Notes: generated by a model from the sequence alone, not told the origin. 64,000 bases of DNA from Pampinifervens sp037481935 (GCF_046159715.1 NZ_JBJXCT010000010.1:4658-68657); one strand, 5' to 3'; counted from the first letter of the stretch, positions 7,642-16,924 are shown. Numbers and translations: made by a program.

Positions 7642-9804
7642 ATGCTTTTGCTTGGAATAGATGTGGGTAGCACCACTTGCAAGTATGTGCTGACTGACAA
7701 AGAAGGCAACATACTTGACAGAGCCTATGAGAGGCACAACACAAAGCAGGCTGAAAAGGTTCTTGAGTTCCTGCTCAGACTTGAGGGGAGTTTTGGTTTA
7801 AAACCCGGGAGGGACAGGGTCTATATTACCGGTTCAGGTGGTGGCTTTTTAGGAGAGCTCATGGGTGCCCGCTTTGTGCAGGAGGTGGTTGCGGTTGCCA
7901 CCGCGGTGGAAAGGCTCCATCCTGATGTGAGGTTTGTAAGCGAGATAGGTGGGGAGGATATGAAGACCATATTCATAAAGGAACAGGAGGGAAAGAAGAA
8001 CAGACAGGTTTACATGCAGAATGTGTGTGCGGGTGGAACGGGAACTTTTGTAGAAAAGTCTGCCAGAAAGCTGGGCATTCAGCCTGAAGTCCTATCACAG
8101 ATGGGCTACGAGGGTTATACCCTTCACAGGATAAGCTCCAAGTGCGGCATATTTGCGGAGGCGGATGTGAACTCTCTCGTCAAGGCAGGCGTTCCCACAG
8201 AAGAGATAATAGCCTCCCTTTTTGAAGCAGTTGTTTACCAGAATCTTTCCCAGCTTACCAAGGGGAACACACCTCTTCCAAAGGTTCTTCTGCTGGGAGG
8301 TCCAAACCTATTTTTCAGAGGTCTTCAGGAGGCATGGAGGGTGCATCTTCAAAAGCTGTGGAAGGAAAGAGGTGTGGGAGACTTCAGCAGGGAGGAGATG
8401 GAAGAGCTTGTTTTTGTGCCCGAAAATTCCCTCTATTATGCTGCTCTGGGATGTATTTTTACAGCTCTTGAGGAGGAAGGAGAAGTTTATAGAGGCAAGG
8501 AAAAACTTCTCTGGTGGGTAGAAGAGGGCCAGTATGAACAAAAGCTCAAGGAGGGCAAAGGAGGGCTTGCCTCCTCTGCAGAGGAGCTTCTCGAGTTCAA
8601 GAAAAAATATTCCTATGTGGTGGAGAACAAGATTGTGCCAAAGCGGGTGGAGGAAGTCATAATAGGCTGTGACTTTGGCTCTACCACTGCAAAGGCGGTC
8701 TGTATCACACCTGAGAAGGAGATAGTCTTTTCCTGCTATAGCCTGAGTAAAGGAAACCCCATAGAGGATGCAAAGGAGATATTCAGACAGATAAAGGAAT
8801 ATCTTGGTAGTGGCAGGGTGCTTGCCCTTGGACTTACGGGATACGGTAAAGACCTTTTAAAGGATGTGCTGGGTGCGGATGTGGCAGTGGTGGAGACGGT
8901 TGCACATGCCACTGCAGGGCTTCACTTCTTCCCAGATGCAGACTGCATATGCGATGTGGGTGGGGTTGATGTGAAAATCATGCTCCTGCGTAATGGTTCT
9001 GTTGTGGATTTCAGGCTCAACTCCCAGTGCTCTTCTGGAAACGGTGCCTTCCTGCAGGGCGTGGCGGAGAGGTTCAGCATTCCCCTTTCAGAGATAGCGG
9101 ACAGGGCCTTTTCTGCAAAGGCCATGCCTGGCTTTACCATGGGATGCGGTGTATTCCTTCAGAGCGATATAGTAAATCAGCAGAGGAAGGGTTGGAAGGC
9201 GGAGGAAATTCTGGCAGGACTCTGTTATGTGCTTCCCCTGAACGTGTGGGTCTACGCGGGCAACATAAACAATCTGGCGCATGTTGGTAGAAAGTTTATC
9301 CTTCAGGGCGGCACACACAGAAACCTTGCAGTGGTAAAATCCCAGATAGACTTTATAAAGTCAAAGGTGCCAGAAGCGGAAGTCTATGTGCATCCCTACT
9401 CCGGTGAGGCGGGAGCCATAGGCGCAGCCCTTGTTGCCCTTGAATATTACCAGAAACATGGAAATACCTCCTTCAGAGGCTTTGACAAGGTAGAAAAACT
9501 CACATACAGGGCAAGCACATCAAAGGAGACAGTTTGCAACTGGTGTCCTGTTAACTGCCAGAGGAGCTTTATAGATGTCTACATCGGTGAGGGTGAGGGA
9601 AGACCATGGAGCAAAGTGCCACTTCAGCCCGGCTGGGTAAGGCTCATAGTCAACAACGCTTGCCCCAAAGGGCTAGTGGAGGACGAAAGAGAGCTCAAAG
9701 TAGTAAAGGAAAAAATGGAGAGGGTAAAAAATGAGTTTCCTAACATCGCTGACCTTGTTAAGAAGGAGGCCTTCAGGGTTCCGAGAGGACAGAAAGTCCA
9801 TTAA
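7642..9804 (+). CDS. Acyl-CoA dehydratase activase, tandem BadF/BcrA-type ATPase
   Basis: A 720-aa protein with two ASKHA-fold ATPase domains in tandem. Domain 1 begins LLGIDVGSTTCKYVLTD and has NVCAGGTGTFVEKSA; domain 2 begins near residue 340 with IIGCDFGSTTAKAVC and has NSQCSSGNGAFLQG. In single-domain relatives such as HgdC, a homodimer holds one [4Fe-4S] cluster and drives an electron into the dehydratase on ATP hydrolysis; here the two halves may form an intramolecular pair, with Cys residues in each G-rich loop as candidate ligands. A C-terminal region with NWCPVNCQRSF follows. A strong SD (AAGGAGGT) precedes the ATG, 17 nt after the upstream stop. The 3' end overlaps the next gene. 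Confidence 0.8.
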   Translation: MLLLGIDVGSTTCKYVLTDKEGNILDRAYERHNTKQAEKVLEFLLRLEGSFGLKPGRDRVYITGSGGGFLGELMGARFVQEVVAVATAVERLHPDVRFVSEIGGEDMKTIFIKEQEGKKNRQVYMQNVCAGGTGTFVEKSARKLGIQPEVLSQMGYEGYTLHRISSKCGIFAEADVNSLVKAGVPTEEIIASLFEAVVYQNLSQLTKGNTPLPKVLLLGGPNLFFRGLQEAWRVHLQKLWKERGVGDFSREEMEELVFVPENSLYYAALGCIFTALEEEGEVYRGKEKLLWWVEEGQYEQKLKEGKGGLASSAEELLEFKKKYSYVVENKIVPKRVEEVIIGCDFGSTTAKAVCITPEKEIVFSCYSLSKGNPIEDAKEIFRQIKEYLGSGRVLALGLTGYGKDLLKDVLGADVAVVETVAHATAGLHFFPDADCICDVGGVDVKIMLLRNGSVVDFRLNSQCSSGNGAFLQGVAERFSIPLSEIADRAFSAKAMPGFTMGCGVFLQSDIVNQQRKGWKAEEILAGLCYVLPLNVWVYAGNINNLAHVGRKFILQGGTHRNLAVVKSQIDFIKSKVPEAEVYVHPYSGEAGAIGAALVALEYYQKHGNTSFRGFDKVEKLTYRASTSKETVCNWCPVNCQRSFIDVYIGEGEGRPWSKVPLQPGWVRLIVNNACPKGLVEDERELKVVKEKMERVKNEFPNIADLVKKEAFRVPRGQKVH

Positions 9805-10897
9805 GGTGGGTATTCCCAGATTTCTCAATGTCTGGGGAACCCATCAGTTCTGGGTGGGCTTTTTCAACGCCTTAGGTGTGGGTAAGATAGTTTTCAGCTC
9901 TGAAACCTCAGAGGAACAATACAGGGAATACGGCAAGGGCAGGATAACCATGGACTCCTGCTACCCGGTGAAAGCTCTGGCTGGACATATGGGCGAGCTT
10001 CTTCACAGGGACATAAACCTTCTCTTTGTCCCCATGATTTACTCTCTGCCTTCCTTTCTAAAGGGCCATGTGGTTGATACTCTATCCTGCACGCGCGTTA
10101 TGATGAGCGTGGAGAACCTCAAGGCTGGTTTTCTGAGGGAAAAGGATGAGTTTTCCCAGAGAGGTATAAAGTTTGTCTCACCCTTTGTTCCCTTTGCGGA
10201 GCCTGAAATTCTTCCCAAGTATCTCTGGGAATCCCTCAAAGAATATATACCAGGGCTGTCCCTCGAAGAGACGGCAAAGGCTGTGAAAGAGGGTTTTAAA
10301 GCTCTCGATACCTTTGAGGGAAAAATGAGGGAGAAGAGCCTTGAGATAATGAAATGGTGCGTGAAAAACAAAAGGCCTGCTCTTCTTGTGCTTGCCAGAC
10401 CATATCACATGGACCCTGGAATAGGGCATGAAATAGACGGAGAGTTCCAGCCCTACGGATATCCAGTGCTTTGGTACAACTACCTCCCCCTCCATGACTG
10501 GCTTCTTGACTGGCTTTTTGGAGACGAGATAAGGGCAGGCATTATAAAAAGCCCCTTTGACATCTCTGACGTATGGACATCCTCATACAGCTCCAACACC
10601 AACGAGATAATATGGGGTGCCAAGTTTGCCGCCAGGTTTCCCTGGATTACCGGGGTTATAAGACTCTCAAGCTACGAGTGCGGTATGGACCAGCCCACTT
10701 TCACACCCGTTCAGAAAATAGTGGAAAGTTCTGGAACCCTCTTTTTCAAGTTTGGTGAGCTGGACGAGACCAAACCAGCAGGTAGCGTAAAGATAAGGGT
10801 GGAGACAATAGTTTACTATCTGGAGAAGTATTCTCAGGAGATAGTAAGGAAAAAGCTTATCAGGCTTAAGCCTGTCCCCTCAGAACTTCTGACCTAA
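9731..10897 (+). CDS. DUF2229 / COG3580-type 2-hydroxyacyl-CoA dehydratase-related protein
   Basis: Third gene of the dehydratase-like set, 388 aa from ATG 9731. KVGIPRFLNVWGTHQFWVGFF is the usual start of the DUF2229 domain, followed by DSCYPVKALAGHMGEL (Cys near a predicted cluster site), LSCTRVMMS, LVLARPYHMDPGIGHEID and YECGMDQPTF; the cysteines are candidates for Fe-S binding. ATG 9731 has a good SD (GGAGAGGG, 7 nt) but would give a 74-nt overlap with the activase and a basic tail of about 25 residues before the domain. GTG 9806, right after the activase stop, is the alternative start. In other bacteria this domain is fused to the two others. Confidence 0.75.
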   Translation: MSFLTSLTLLRRRPSGFREDRKSIKVGIPRFLNVWGTHQFWVGFFNALGVGKIVFSSETSEEQYREYGKGRITMDSCYPVKALAGHMGELLHRDINLLFVPMIYSLPSFLKGHVVDTLSCTRVMMSVENLKAGFLREKDEFSQRGIKFVSPFVPFAEPEILPKYLWESLKEYIPGLSLEETAKAVKEGFKALDTFEGKMREKSLEIMKWCVKNKRPALLVLARPYHMDPGIGHEIDGEFQPYGYPVLWYNYLPLHDWLLDWLFGDEIRAGIIKSPFDISDVWTSSYSSNTNEIIWGAKFAARFPWITGVIRLSSYECGMDQPTFTPVQKIVESSGTLFFKFGELDETKPAGSVKIRVETIVYYLEKYSQEIVRKKLIRLKPVPSELLT

Positions 10898-10909
10898 AAT
10901 AAATATAGG

Positions 10910-12569
10910 ATGCCCTCTCTTTTAACCAGCACCTACTTTGAATTTGCCTTCATCCTTCTTCTGGCTGTCGTCCTGGGTATTCATGGTCTGATACTTCGCC
11001 AGCCACTTATCATTACCTACATTGTCCTCGGTATTCTTCTCGGTCCTTCTGGTCTTGGACTTGTCAGGGCGCAGGATACGGTGGACATACTGGCTCAGGT
11101 GGGCGTGGCTGTGCTTCTTTTTCTCGTGGGGCTTGAGCTGAACCCACAGTATGTAAAAAGGCTCGGAGGTGTGGCAGTAGCTACGGGCTTAGGGCAGATA
11201 GTATTTACAAGCGTTTTAGGGTTTTTTATTATACTCCTTCTTGGTAAAGACTGGGTAACATCACTTTACCTTGCCATAGCCCTTACCTTTTCTTCTACCG
11301 TCATAATCGTCAAGCTACTTTCTGACAAAAAAGAAGTAGATACTCTTCACGGCAGAATAGCCATAGGCTTCCTTATAGTTCAGGACATAGCAGTCATAAT
11401 AGCTCTTGTTGTTATGAGTGCCTTTGGCACTGGCTCGGGAGATGAGAGTATAACAGGCATATTGCTTATGGTAATTCTAAAGCTTTCTGGTCTTGCCCTT
11501 TTTGTGTATGTTTTCATGAAATACATAGCAGATAGACTTCTCAGACTCATGGCGGGCTCGCTGGAGCTACTGCTTCTTTTTGCCATCGCATGGTCTGTGA
11601 GCCTTGCAGCAGTTGGAGAGTATTTAGAACTTTCCAAGGAACTGGGAGCTTTTCTTGCGGGTTTTTCCCTGTCTGCAACCCACTTCAGGGATGCAATAAG
11701 TGCAAGACTTACCCCCATAAGGGATTTTCTACTCCTCTTCTTCTTCATAGACCTTGGCACCAAGTTTGACCTTTCTGTTATACGCGCAGACTGGCACATA
11801 GCTCTTATCCTTTCCCTCTTTGTCCTCCTAGGAAACCCCCTTATAGTTATGGTCATCATGGGGCTTATGGGATACAGAAAAAAGACGGGCTTTCTGGCAG
11901 GGCTCACGGTTGCACAGTTAAGCGTGTTTTCTATAATCTTTGTAGCCATGGGTATGTCTCTCGGGCACGTGGGCATGGATGCCCTCAGTATAACCACCAT
12001 GGTGGGACTAATCACCATTGCCCTCTCCACATACATGATACTCTATTCTCAAAGGCTCTATAGGTGGCTTGAGCCCTTTCTTCATGTTTTTGAGAAGAGA
12101 ACACCTCATGGGGAGCTCAGGTTTGAAAAGCTATTTTCTGAGGAGAGACCTGTGGATGTTATCATATTTGGTCTTGGAAGACTGGGGGCGGAGCTTCTGG
12201 AACACTGCAGAAACATGGGCATAAAGCGCTATTGGTCTGGACTATAATCCATCAAGGGTAGCAGAGCTCAGAGAAAAGGGGCTTCCTGCCTACTTTGGGT
12301 CTGCAGAGGATAGAGAGGCGGTGGCAGAACTTCCTATCCACAGAGCGGCTCTGGTAGTCATAACTGTGCCTTCCTTGGAAGACATAAAAGCTCTTGTCAG
12401 TATTCTCCGGGAGATAGGATACGATGCCAAGATAATGGCAGTGGCTCGTTCACAGAAGGATGCTGTGGAGCTAGAAAGGCTTGGCATATACCGTGTTATA
12501 AATCCTTATTATTTTGCCTTTGAGGAAATAGTAAAAGAGTTTGTAAGCCATGCTGGTGCTAAAGGGTAA
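10910..12569 (+). pseudogene. Kef-type cation/proton antiporter with NAD-binding domain, frameshifted
   Basis: Membrane antiporter of the CPA2 family: about 12 hydrophobic segments from residue 10 to 390 (for example VLGILLGPSGLGLV, TFSSTVIIVKLLSDK, ELGAFLAGFSLSATHF), then a TrkA-N/RCK domain that begins VDVIIFGLGRLGAELLEHC. The frame then breaks at about 12227: read as is, the protein stops at 12247 after GIKRYWSGL, whereas dropping one C (12227) continues as AIGLDYNPSRVAELREKG and runs on to the stop at 12569, giving a typical 553-aa protein. The downstream part keeps a perfect Rossmann-type sequence, so this is either a very recent mutation, a base-call error, or a programmed shift. Probably exports K+ or Na+ in exchange for H+ if intact. 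Confidence 0.8.
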
Positions 12570-13206
12570 ACTGCCCTCTGCAAAGGATGCACGCATTTAC
12601 ATGTCTATAGAAAGAACATATCTGGGATACATGAGGCTTGCCCTTTATACACTCTCCTTTGGCGTTGTGCTCAGAAAACTGGAAACGATTGCGCTTTTCA
12701 CGCAGAAAATACACGTTTCCGTGCTACTTGATTGGGTAGCTATAGTATCAGCAGTTGCGGGTGTGCTCCTTATAGTTGCAGGTATGCTGAGCTTCTACTT
12801 CGACATAGAATACATAGAAGGAGGTATTTCTGTGCATCCAAAAGAGGTTACGGACCCGAGAATCTACATGGCGGCTGAGAGGACCTTTCTTGCATGGGTA
12901 AGAACAGCCATAGCTCTTATCGTCTTTGGCTTCGTTATAGAAAAGTTTGAGTTCTTTCTGCTTCAGCTTGAAAAGGTATTCAATATCCACCTTGCACAGG
13001 AGCATCACAGTCTGGTGGGCATAGGTGTTTTCGTTATTGTTGTAGGTCTGCTAACCCTTATACTGGGAACTCTAAACTTCTACAGAACCATAAGGCAGGT
13101 TGACAGGGGCTTTTACAGAACTCACACATGGCTTTACAAAGCCTATGGACTGGTTATATTTATAGCCTGTCTTGTGCTCACCTTCTATGTGCTGAGGATA
13201 ATATAG
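12550..13206 (+). CDS. Membrane protein with two DUF202 (YidH-type) domains
   Basis: 218 aa, with two copies of the DUF202 signature: IERTYLGYMRLALYTLSFGVVLRKLE near residue 20 and AERTFLAWVRTAIALIVFGFVIEKFE near residue 113, each followed by a second hydrophobic segment (about five or six membrane helices in all). The two copies share ERT(Y/F)L-x-(Y/W)-(M/V)R. DUF202 proteins are inner-membrane proteins of unknown activity, usually single-domain. The ATG lies inside the 3' end of the antiporter gene (20-nt overlap), so the two are probably co-translated. No signal peptide or catalytic motif is evident. Confidence 0.75.
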   Translation: MLVLKGKLPSAKDARIYMSIERTYLGYMRLALYTLSFGVVLRKLETIALFTQKIHVSVLLDWVAIVSAVAGVLLIVAGMLSFYFDIEYIEGGISVHPKEVTDPRIYMAAERTFLAWVRTAIALIVFGFVIEKFEFFLLQLEKVFNIHLAQEHHSLVGIGVFVIVVGLLTLILGTLNFYRTIRQVDRGFYRTHTWLYKAYGLVIFIACLVLTFYVLRII

Positions 13207-13222
13207 GTTAAAATTTAAAGCC

Positions 13223-14929
13223 ATGAGAAGCTACCATGTTGTTGTTGTTGGTGCAGGCGGAGCCGGGCTTCGCACTGCCATAGAGTGTGCAAGAGACCCC
13301 TCCATAAGGGTTGCTGTAGTCTCCAAGGTCTACCCCACGCGCTCCCATACGGGCGCAGCACAGGGAGGGCTGAACGCAGCTCTTGGCAATGCAATCCCTC
13401 AGGACAGTCCGGAAGCCCACGCCTTTGACACTATAAAGGGCTCAGACTTCCTCGCAGACCAGGATGCTGTCTACTTTATGTGCAGAAATGCCCCGGATGT
13501 GGTCTACGAGCTTGACCGCTGGGGTGTTCCCTTTTCAAGGATGGAGGATGGCAGGATTGCCCAGAGACCCTTCGGTGGAGCTTCCTTTCCCAGAACTGTA
13601 TACTCTGCAGACAGAACTGGGCATGTGCTTCTGCATACCCTCTTTGAACAGGCTCTTGCAAGGGAGAACATAGACTTCTTTAATGAGTTTTTCCTTCTTG
13701 ACCTTATCCACAACGGGCAGAGGGTAAAGGGTGTTTCCCTTTATGATATAAAGAACGGAGAGGTGGTGAACTTAAGAGCCAAGGCTGTGGTCCTTGCCAC
13801 AGGAGGCTTTGCACGCATATACTGGCAGAGGAGCACCAACGCCATAGGCAACACGGGAGATGGTGTGGCGGTTGCCCTGCTCAACGGTATGCCGCTAAAG
13901 GACATAGAGTTTATCCAGTTCCACCCCACAGGTCTTGCAAAAACTGGCATACTTCTTTCAGAGGCCTGTAGAGGAGAGGGTGGATATCTCATAAACAAAC
14001 TGGGTGAACGCTTTATGGCAAGGTATGCTCCGGAAAAGATGGAGCTTGCTCCAAGGGATATGGTCTCGAGGGCGATTGAGTATGAGATAAAGGAGGGAAG
14101 AGGTTTTGGAGAAGGCACCTCTGCCTATGTGCTCCTTGACCTGAGGCACCTCGGAGAGGAAAAGATTAAGGAGAGGCTTCCTCAGGTGCGTCAGCTTGCC
14201 ATAGACTTTGAGGGTGTGGACCCAGTTTACGACCCTGTGCCCATAAGACCTACCGCCCACTACTGCATGGGTGGAATTCACGTGGAGAACTACATGACCT
14301 CTTCTACACCCCTTGAGGGGCTATATGCAGTGGGTGAATGCGCCTGTGTGTCAGTGCACGGTGCCAACAGGCTGGGCGGCAATTCCCTTATAGAGCTTCT
14401 TGTCTTTGGCAAGTTCTGCGGAATATCCGCAAGAGAGTACGCAAGGCAGGTAGATTTCCCTGAACTATCGCCCGGTGAAGAGTCAAAGGGCAGGGAGTTC
14501 ATAGAAAACCTTATGAAAAGGGAGGGCTATGAGAGGCTTGCGGATGTGAGAAAAAGGATGGGTGAGGTTACCTGGGGGAAGATGGGTATATTCAGGGATG
14601 AGAAGTCTCTGACCTCTGCCTACGAGGAGCTTTCCGAGCTTCTTGAACGCTGGGAAAGGATTCCAGTGGTTGATAAAAGCAAAGTTTTCAACACAAATCT
14701 TATAGAACTCCTTGAACTCAGAAACATGCTTCACCTCGGGAGGGCAGTTGCCTATTGTGCCCTTCAAAGAAGAGAGTCACGGGGCGGGCACTACAGAGAG
14801 GACTATCCTGAAAGGGACGATGAGAACTTTCTAAAGCACACCCTTGTGTGGCAGGAGGGCGATGAGCTGAAGATAGACTACATGGAAGTAAAAATAACCC
14901 ACCACCAGCCAGCGGAGAGGAAGTATTGA
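13223..14929 (+). CDS. sdhA: Succinate dehydrogenase/fumarate reductase flavoprotein subunit
   Basis: 568-aa FAD subunit. The dinucleotide-binding start VVVVGAGGAGLRTAIE is followed by TRSHTGAAQGG, where His42 is the residue that carries covalent 8-alpha-FAD in this family. HPTGLAKTGILLSEACRGEGGYLIN holds substrate-binding residues, RDMVSRAIEYEI the catalytic Arg region, and HYCMGGIHVENY plus GANRLGGNSLIELLVFG complete the signature. In an organism with a reductive TCA cycle the likely direction is fumarate reduction. No iron-sulfur or membrane subunit is next to it, so the rest of the complex must be encoded elsewhere. A TAAAAT at 13209-13214 lies 8 nt before the ATG and there is no SD, hence possibly a leaderless message. 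Could equally be named frdA. Confidence 0.9.
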   Translation: MRSYHVVVVGAGGAGLRTAIECARDPSIRVAVVSKVYPTRSHTGAAQGGLNAALGNAIPQDSPEAHAFDTIKGSDFLADQDAVYFMCRNAPDVVYELDRWGVPFSRMEDGRIAQRPFGGASFPRTVYSADRTGHVLLHTLFEQALARENIDFFNEFFLLDLIHNGQRVKGVSLYDIKNGEVVNLRAKAVVLATGGFARIYWQRSTNAIGNTGDGVAVALLNGMPLKDIEFIQFHPTGLAKTGILLSEACRGEGGYLINKLGERFMARYAPEKMELAPRDMVSRAIEYEIKEGRGFGEGTSAYVLLDLRHLGEEKIKERLPQVRQLAIDFEGVDPVYDPVPIRPTAHYCMGGIHVENYMTSSTPLEGLYAVGECACVSVHGANRLGGNSLIELLVFGKFCGISAREYARQVDFPELSPGEESKGREFIENLMKREGYERLADVRKRMGEVTWGKMGIFRDEKSLTSAYEELSELLERWERIPVVDKSKVFNTNLIELLELRNMLHLGRAVAYCALQRRESRGGHYREDYPERDDENFLKHTLVWQEGDELKIDYMEVKITHHQPAERKY

Positions 14930-15573
14930 TGGACTTACAGACTGCAGTGGTGGCTCTGCCAGCACTTATGATGGCGGTTATACTCCATGAATACGCTCAT
15001 GGTTGGGTTGCCTACAGGATGGGGGACCCAACCGCCAAGGAGTTTGGCAGGCTTACCCTTAACCCCATACCTCATATAGACCTTCTTGGCACCATAATCC
15101 TCCCCGGCATGCTCATGCTCATAGGCTCGCCCATACTCTTCGGCTGGGCAAAGCCAGTTCCCATAAACCCCCTCAGGTTCAGAGACCTGAGAGTGGGAAC
15201 CTTCTTTGTCTCCATAGCGGGCATTGTGATGAACATCTGGCTGGCTCTTGTCTTTGCCCTTCTCTACAGGTTGATAAGGGATGGTTATCTAAACTTTATG
15301 GGTGATGCGGTTCTTATTCCCCTTGCCCTTTTCTCCGCTCATGCGGTCCTCATAAACCTTGTGCTTGCCTTTTTTAACGCCATACCCATACCACCTCTTG
15401 ATGGGAGCAGGGCAGTTATGAGCTTTTTCTCCGTAAGATACTGGGAGCTCTTTTACAGGTTTGAAATGTATGGCTTTCTTATAATAACTCTTCTTCTCTT
15501 CACGGGCGTGCTGGGAAGGGTCATATTTCCTCCCATTCTTTTCCTCTGGAACTATCTTTTAGGTAGAATATGA
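14929..15573 (+). CDS. Site-2 protease family (M50) membrane metalloprotease
   Basis: Multi-pass membrane protease. HEYAH at residues 20-24 is the zinc-binding HExxH, and NAIPIPPLDGSRAVM near residue 150 carries the third ligand Asp in the family's NPxPxLDG context. Four or more hydrophobic segments surround these. This minimal form (214 aa, no PDZ or CBS domain) matches the YwhC/SpoIVFB-like group, whose substrates are unknown. I start it at ATG 14929, which overlaps the sdhA stop (TGATG) and has GGAGAGG 8 nt upstream, in preference to the TTG one codon earlier. Confidence 0.88.
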   Translation: MDLQTAVVALPALMMAVILHEYAHGWVAYRMGDPTAKEFGRLTLNPIPHIDLLGTIILPGMLMLIGSPILFGWAKPVPINPLRFRDLRVGTFFVSIAGIVMNIWLALVFALLYRLIRDGYLNFMGDAVLIPLALFSAHAVLINLVLAFFNAIPIPPLDGSRAVMSFFSVRYWELFYRFEMYGFLIITLLLFTGVLGRVIFPPILFLWNYLLGRI

Positions 15574-15998
15574 GGTCATGGGTTTACTACATAGAGCTTA
15601 CTGGATACTACCGGGAAGGGAGCAGGGAAAGTGTATCTGCGGTCTATGTGGTGGCTCTGCCAGAAGATAAACCCCTGAACCCGGTTGATATGGAATGCTA
15701 CGCTTCTGAGTATGCACCTGCAAAGCTGGCAATAGAGCATGGTATGGCTTATGCTGTGGGCTTTGATGAAAGAATAGAAAACCTTCAGACCTACGACCTC
15801 ATGGGCTACCGGGAGGATATGGAGCTTTACATCTTTAGAGAAGGTCTGAGCTTTCAGGAGGGTCTTGAAAGGGTCTACAGGCTGTTATACGAAAACCTGA
15901 AGAAGGATGGGCTTGTAGGTGTGGAGCCCATCGTAGACGTGGGAAGCCCCCCAAGAGAGCTCATGGTAGAGTGTCTGAAGAGAGCTATCTCAGCTTAG
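15570..15998 (+). CDS. Hypothetical protein, 142 aa
   Basis: Not recognised. Soluble, acidic, with aromatic-rich N-terminus (WVYYIELTGYYREG) followed by VSAVYVVALPEDKPLNPVDMECYASEYAP and a helical second half (FQEGLERVYRLLYENLKKDG). No signal, membrane or metal motif is obvious. Its ATG overlaps the protease stop (ATGA), suggesting co-translation with the M50 protease; the 3' end overlaps the convergent DUF151 gene by 9 nt. Probably conserved only in close relatives. Confidence 0.65.
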   Translation: MRSWVYYIELTGYYREGSRESVSAVYVVALPEDKPLNPVDMECYASEYAPAKLAIEHGMAYAVGFDERIENLQTYDLMGYREDMELYIFREGLSFQEGLERVYRLLYENLKKDGLVGVEPIVDVGSPPRELMVECLKRAISA

Positions 15999-16472
15999 CC
16001 CCTTCTCAAAGTCTTCGGGTTTTATGTTCTCAAGCCATTCTTTGAGTTTTTCCTTTTCCTCTTCCTCCTCAGGCTTTGGCACTTTGGATTTTTCCAGCAC
16101 TTCCTCCTCCACAAACAATGGAGCATCAAACCTGAGGGCAAGGTTTATGGCGTCGCTTGGCCTTGAGTCTATAACTATTAGGTTGTTACCCTGTATGAGA
16201 TGAAGCTCTGCGTAGTATGTGCTGTCTTTCAGGTCGTTTATTACCACCTTTTCCAGCCTTGCTCCCATGTTCTCAATTATATTCTTGGTAAGCTCGTAAG
16301 TCATTGGCCTTGGAGGTTCCACATTCTGAAGCTGACGCACTATGCTGTCCGCCTCAAATATACCAATCCATATGGGAAGCAAAACCTCCTCGTTATCTTT
16401 TGCCTTCAGCACCACTATGGGCATCTGAGATACAGGGTCAAGGGTAACTCCATGCACCACCATCTCAATCAT
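15990..16472 (-). CDS. Bifunctional nuclease family protein (DUF151)
   Basis: 160 aa. The N-terminus VVHGVTLDPVSQMPIVVLKA-, then LLPIWIGIFEADSI and the segment VIDSRPSDAINLALRFDAPLFV are the diagnostic DUF151 blocks; SRPSDAINLALR is the most conserved. Plant and mycobacterial members were reported to have RNase and DNase activity, but the physiological role in bacteria is unclear. The C-terminal 40 residues are a highly charged Glu/Lys tail. ATG 16472 has an SD (GGAGGT) and an A/T-rich stretch (TTTATAAAT) just upstream on the minus strand. Confidence 0.88.
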   Translation of the reverse strand: MIEMVVHGVTLDPVSQMPIVVLKAKDNEEVLLPIWIGIFEADSIVRQLQNVEPPRPMTYELTKNIIENMGARLEKVVINDLKDSTYYAELHLIQGNNLIVIDSRPSDAINLALRFDAPLFVEEEVLEKSKVPKPEEEEEKEKLKEWLENIKPEDFEKGLS

Positions 16473-16549
16473 GGCAGACCTCCATTTATAAATTTATTCT
16501 TCACGCCTCTCTACAGCAACCTCAGTTAGTTCAGTTTTCCACATCCACT

Positions 16550-16915
16550 TTAGCCTTTGTGCCTTATTTCCTTCCTCAGGTCTCTTGTCATCGTCTCCTC
16601 ATAAGTGTAAGGGCCTTTTTCAGGAATAATAGCTATGAGGTCATCTCTATCTATGTCCCTTAGCCATATTCCTATTCTGTCCACCGCATCTTTCCATGCA
16701 ATTGACAAGTATTCGGGCAATTTCTTCTTCAGGCTCGGGTATCTCCTGAAGAGACTGTTTATCTCTGCTCTGGCTTCCTCTAAGCTTCTTATCCAGCTCA
16801 GCCCACCCTTTTCTTCACCAGCCTGAGTATATCTTCGGAGATTGTCCCATTTATACATGTATTCCAGAGTCCTTGCAAGCTGGCTTATGCAGGCGTTGAG
16901 GTCTGACCTTGCCAT
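16550..16915 (-). CDS. DUF29 family protein, N-terminally short
   Basis: 121 aa resembling the DUF29 family, which is common in cyanobacteria and thermophiles and has no known function. The match covers the middle and C-terminal parts: LARTLEYMYKWDN (family: LLxHLLKWQYQP), SWIRSLEEARAEINSLFRRYPSLKKKLPEYL and the late PYTYEETMTRDL. The usual first 30-40 residues (DFYAW-x-LR-x-G and EEIEDL) are missing; upstream sequence is the 3' end of miaB, so this copy looks truncated or unusually short. It may not be functional. ATG 16915 has only a weak SD (AAGGT). Confidence 0.6.
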   Translation of the reverse strand: MARSDLNACISQLARTLEYMYKWDNLRRYTQAGEEKGGLSWIRSLEEARAEINSLFRRYPSLKKKLPEYLSIAWKDAVDRIGIWLRDIDRDDLIAIIPEKGPYTYEETMTRDLRKEIRHKG

Positions 16916-16924
16916 ACCTTGTGC

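Noticed and set aside
13741..14118. Open frame antisense to sdhA
   Set aside because: Shadow of a real gene; composition is Ser/Pro/Leu rich, as usual for antisense frames of G+C-rich codons.
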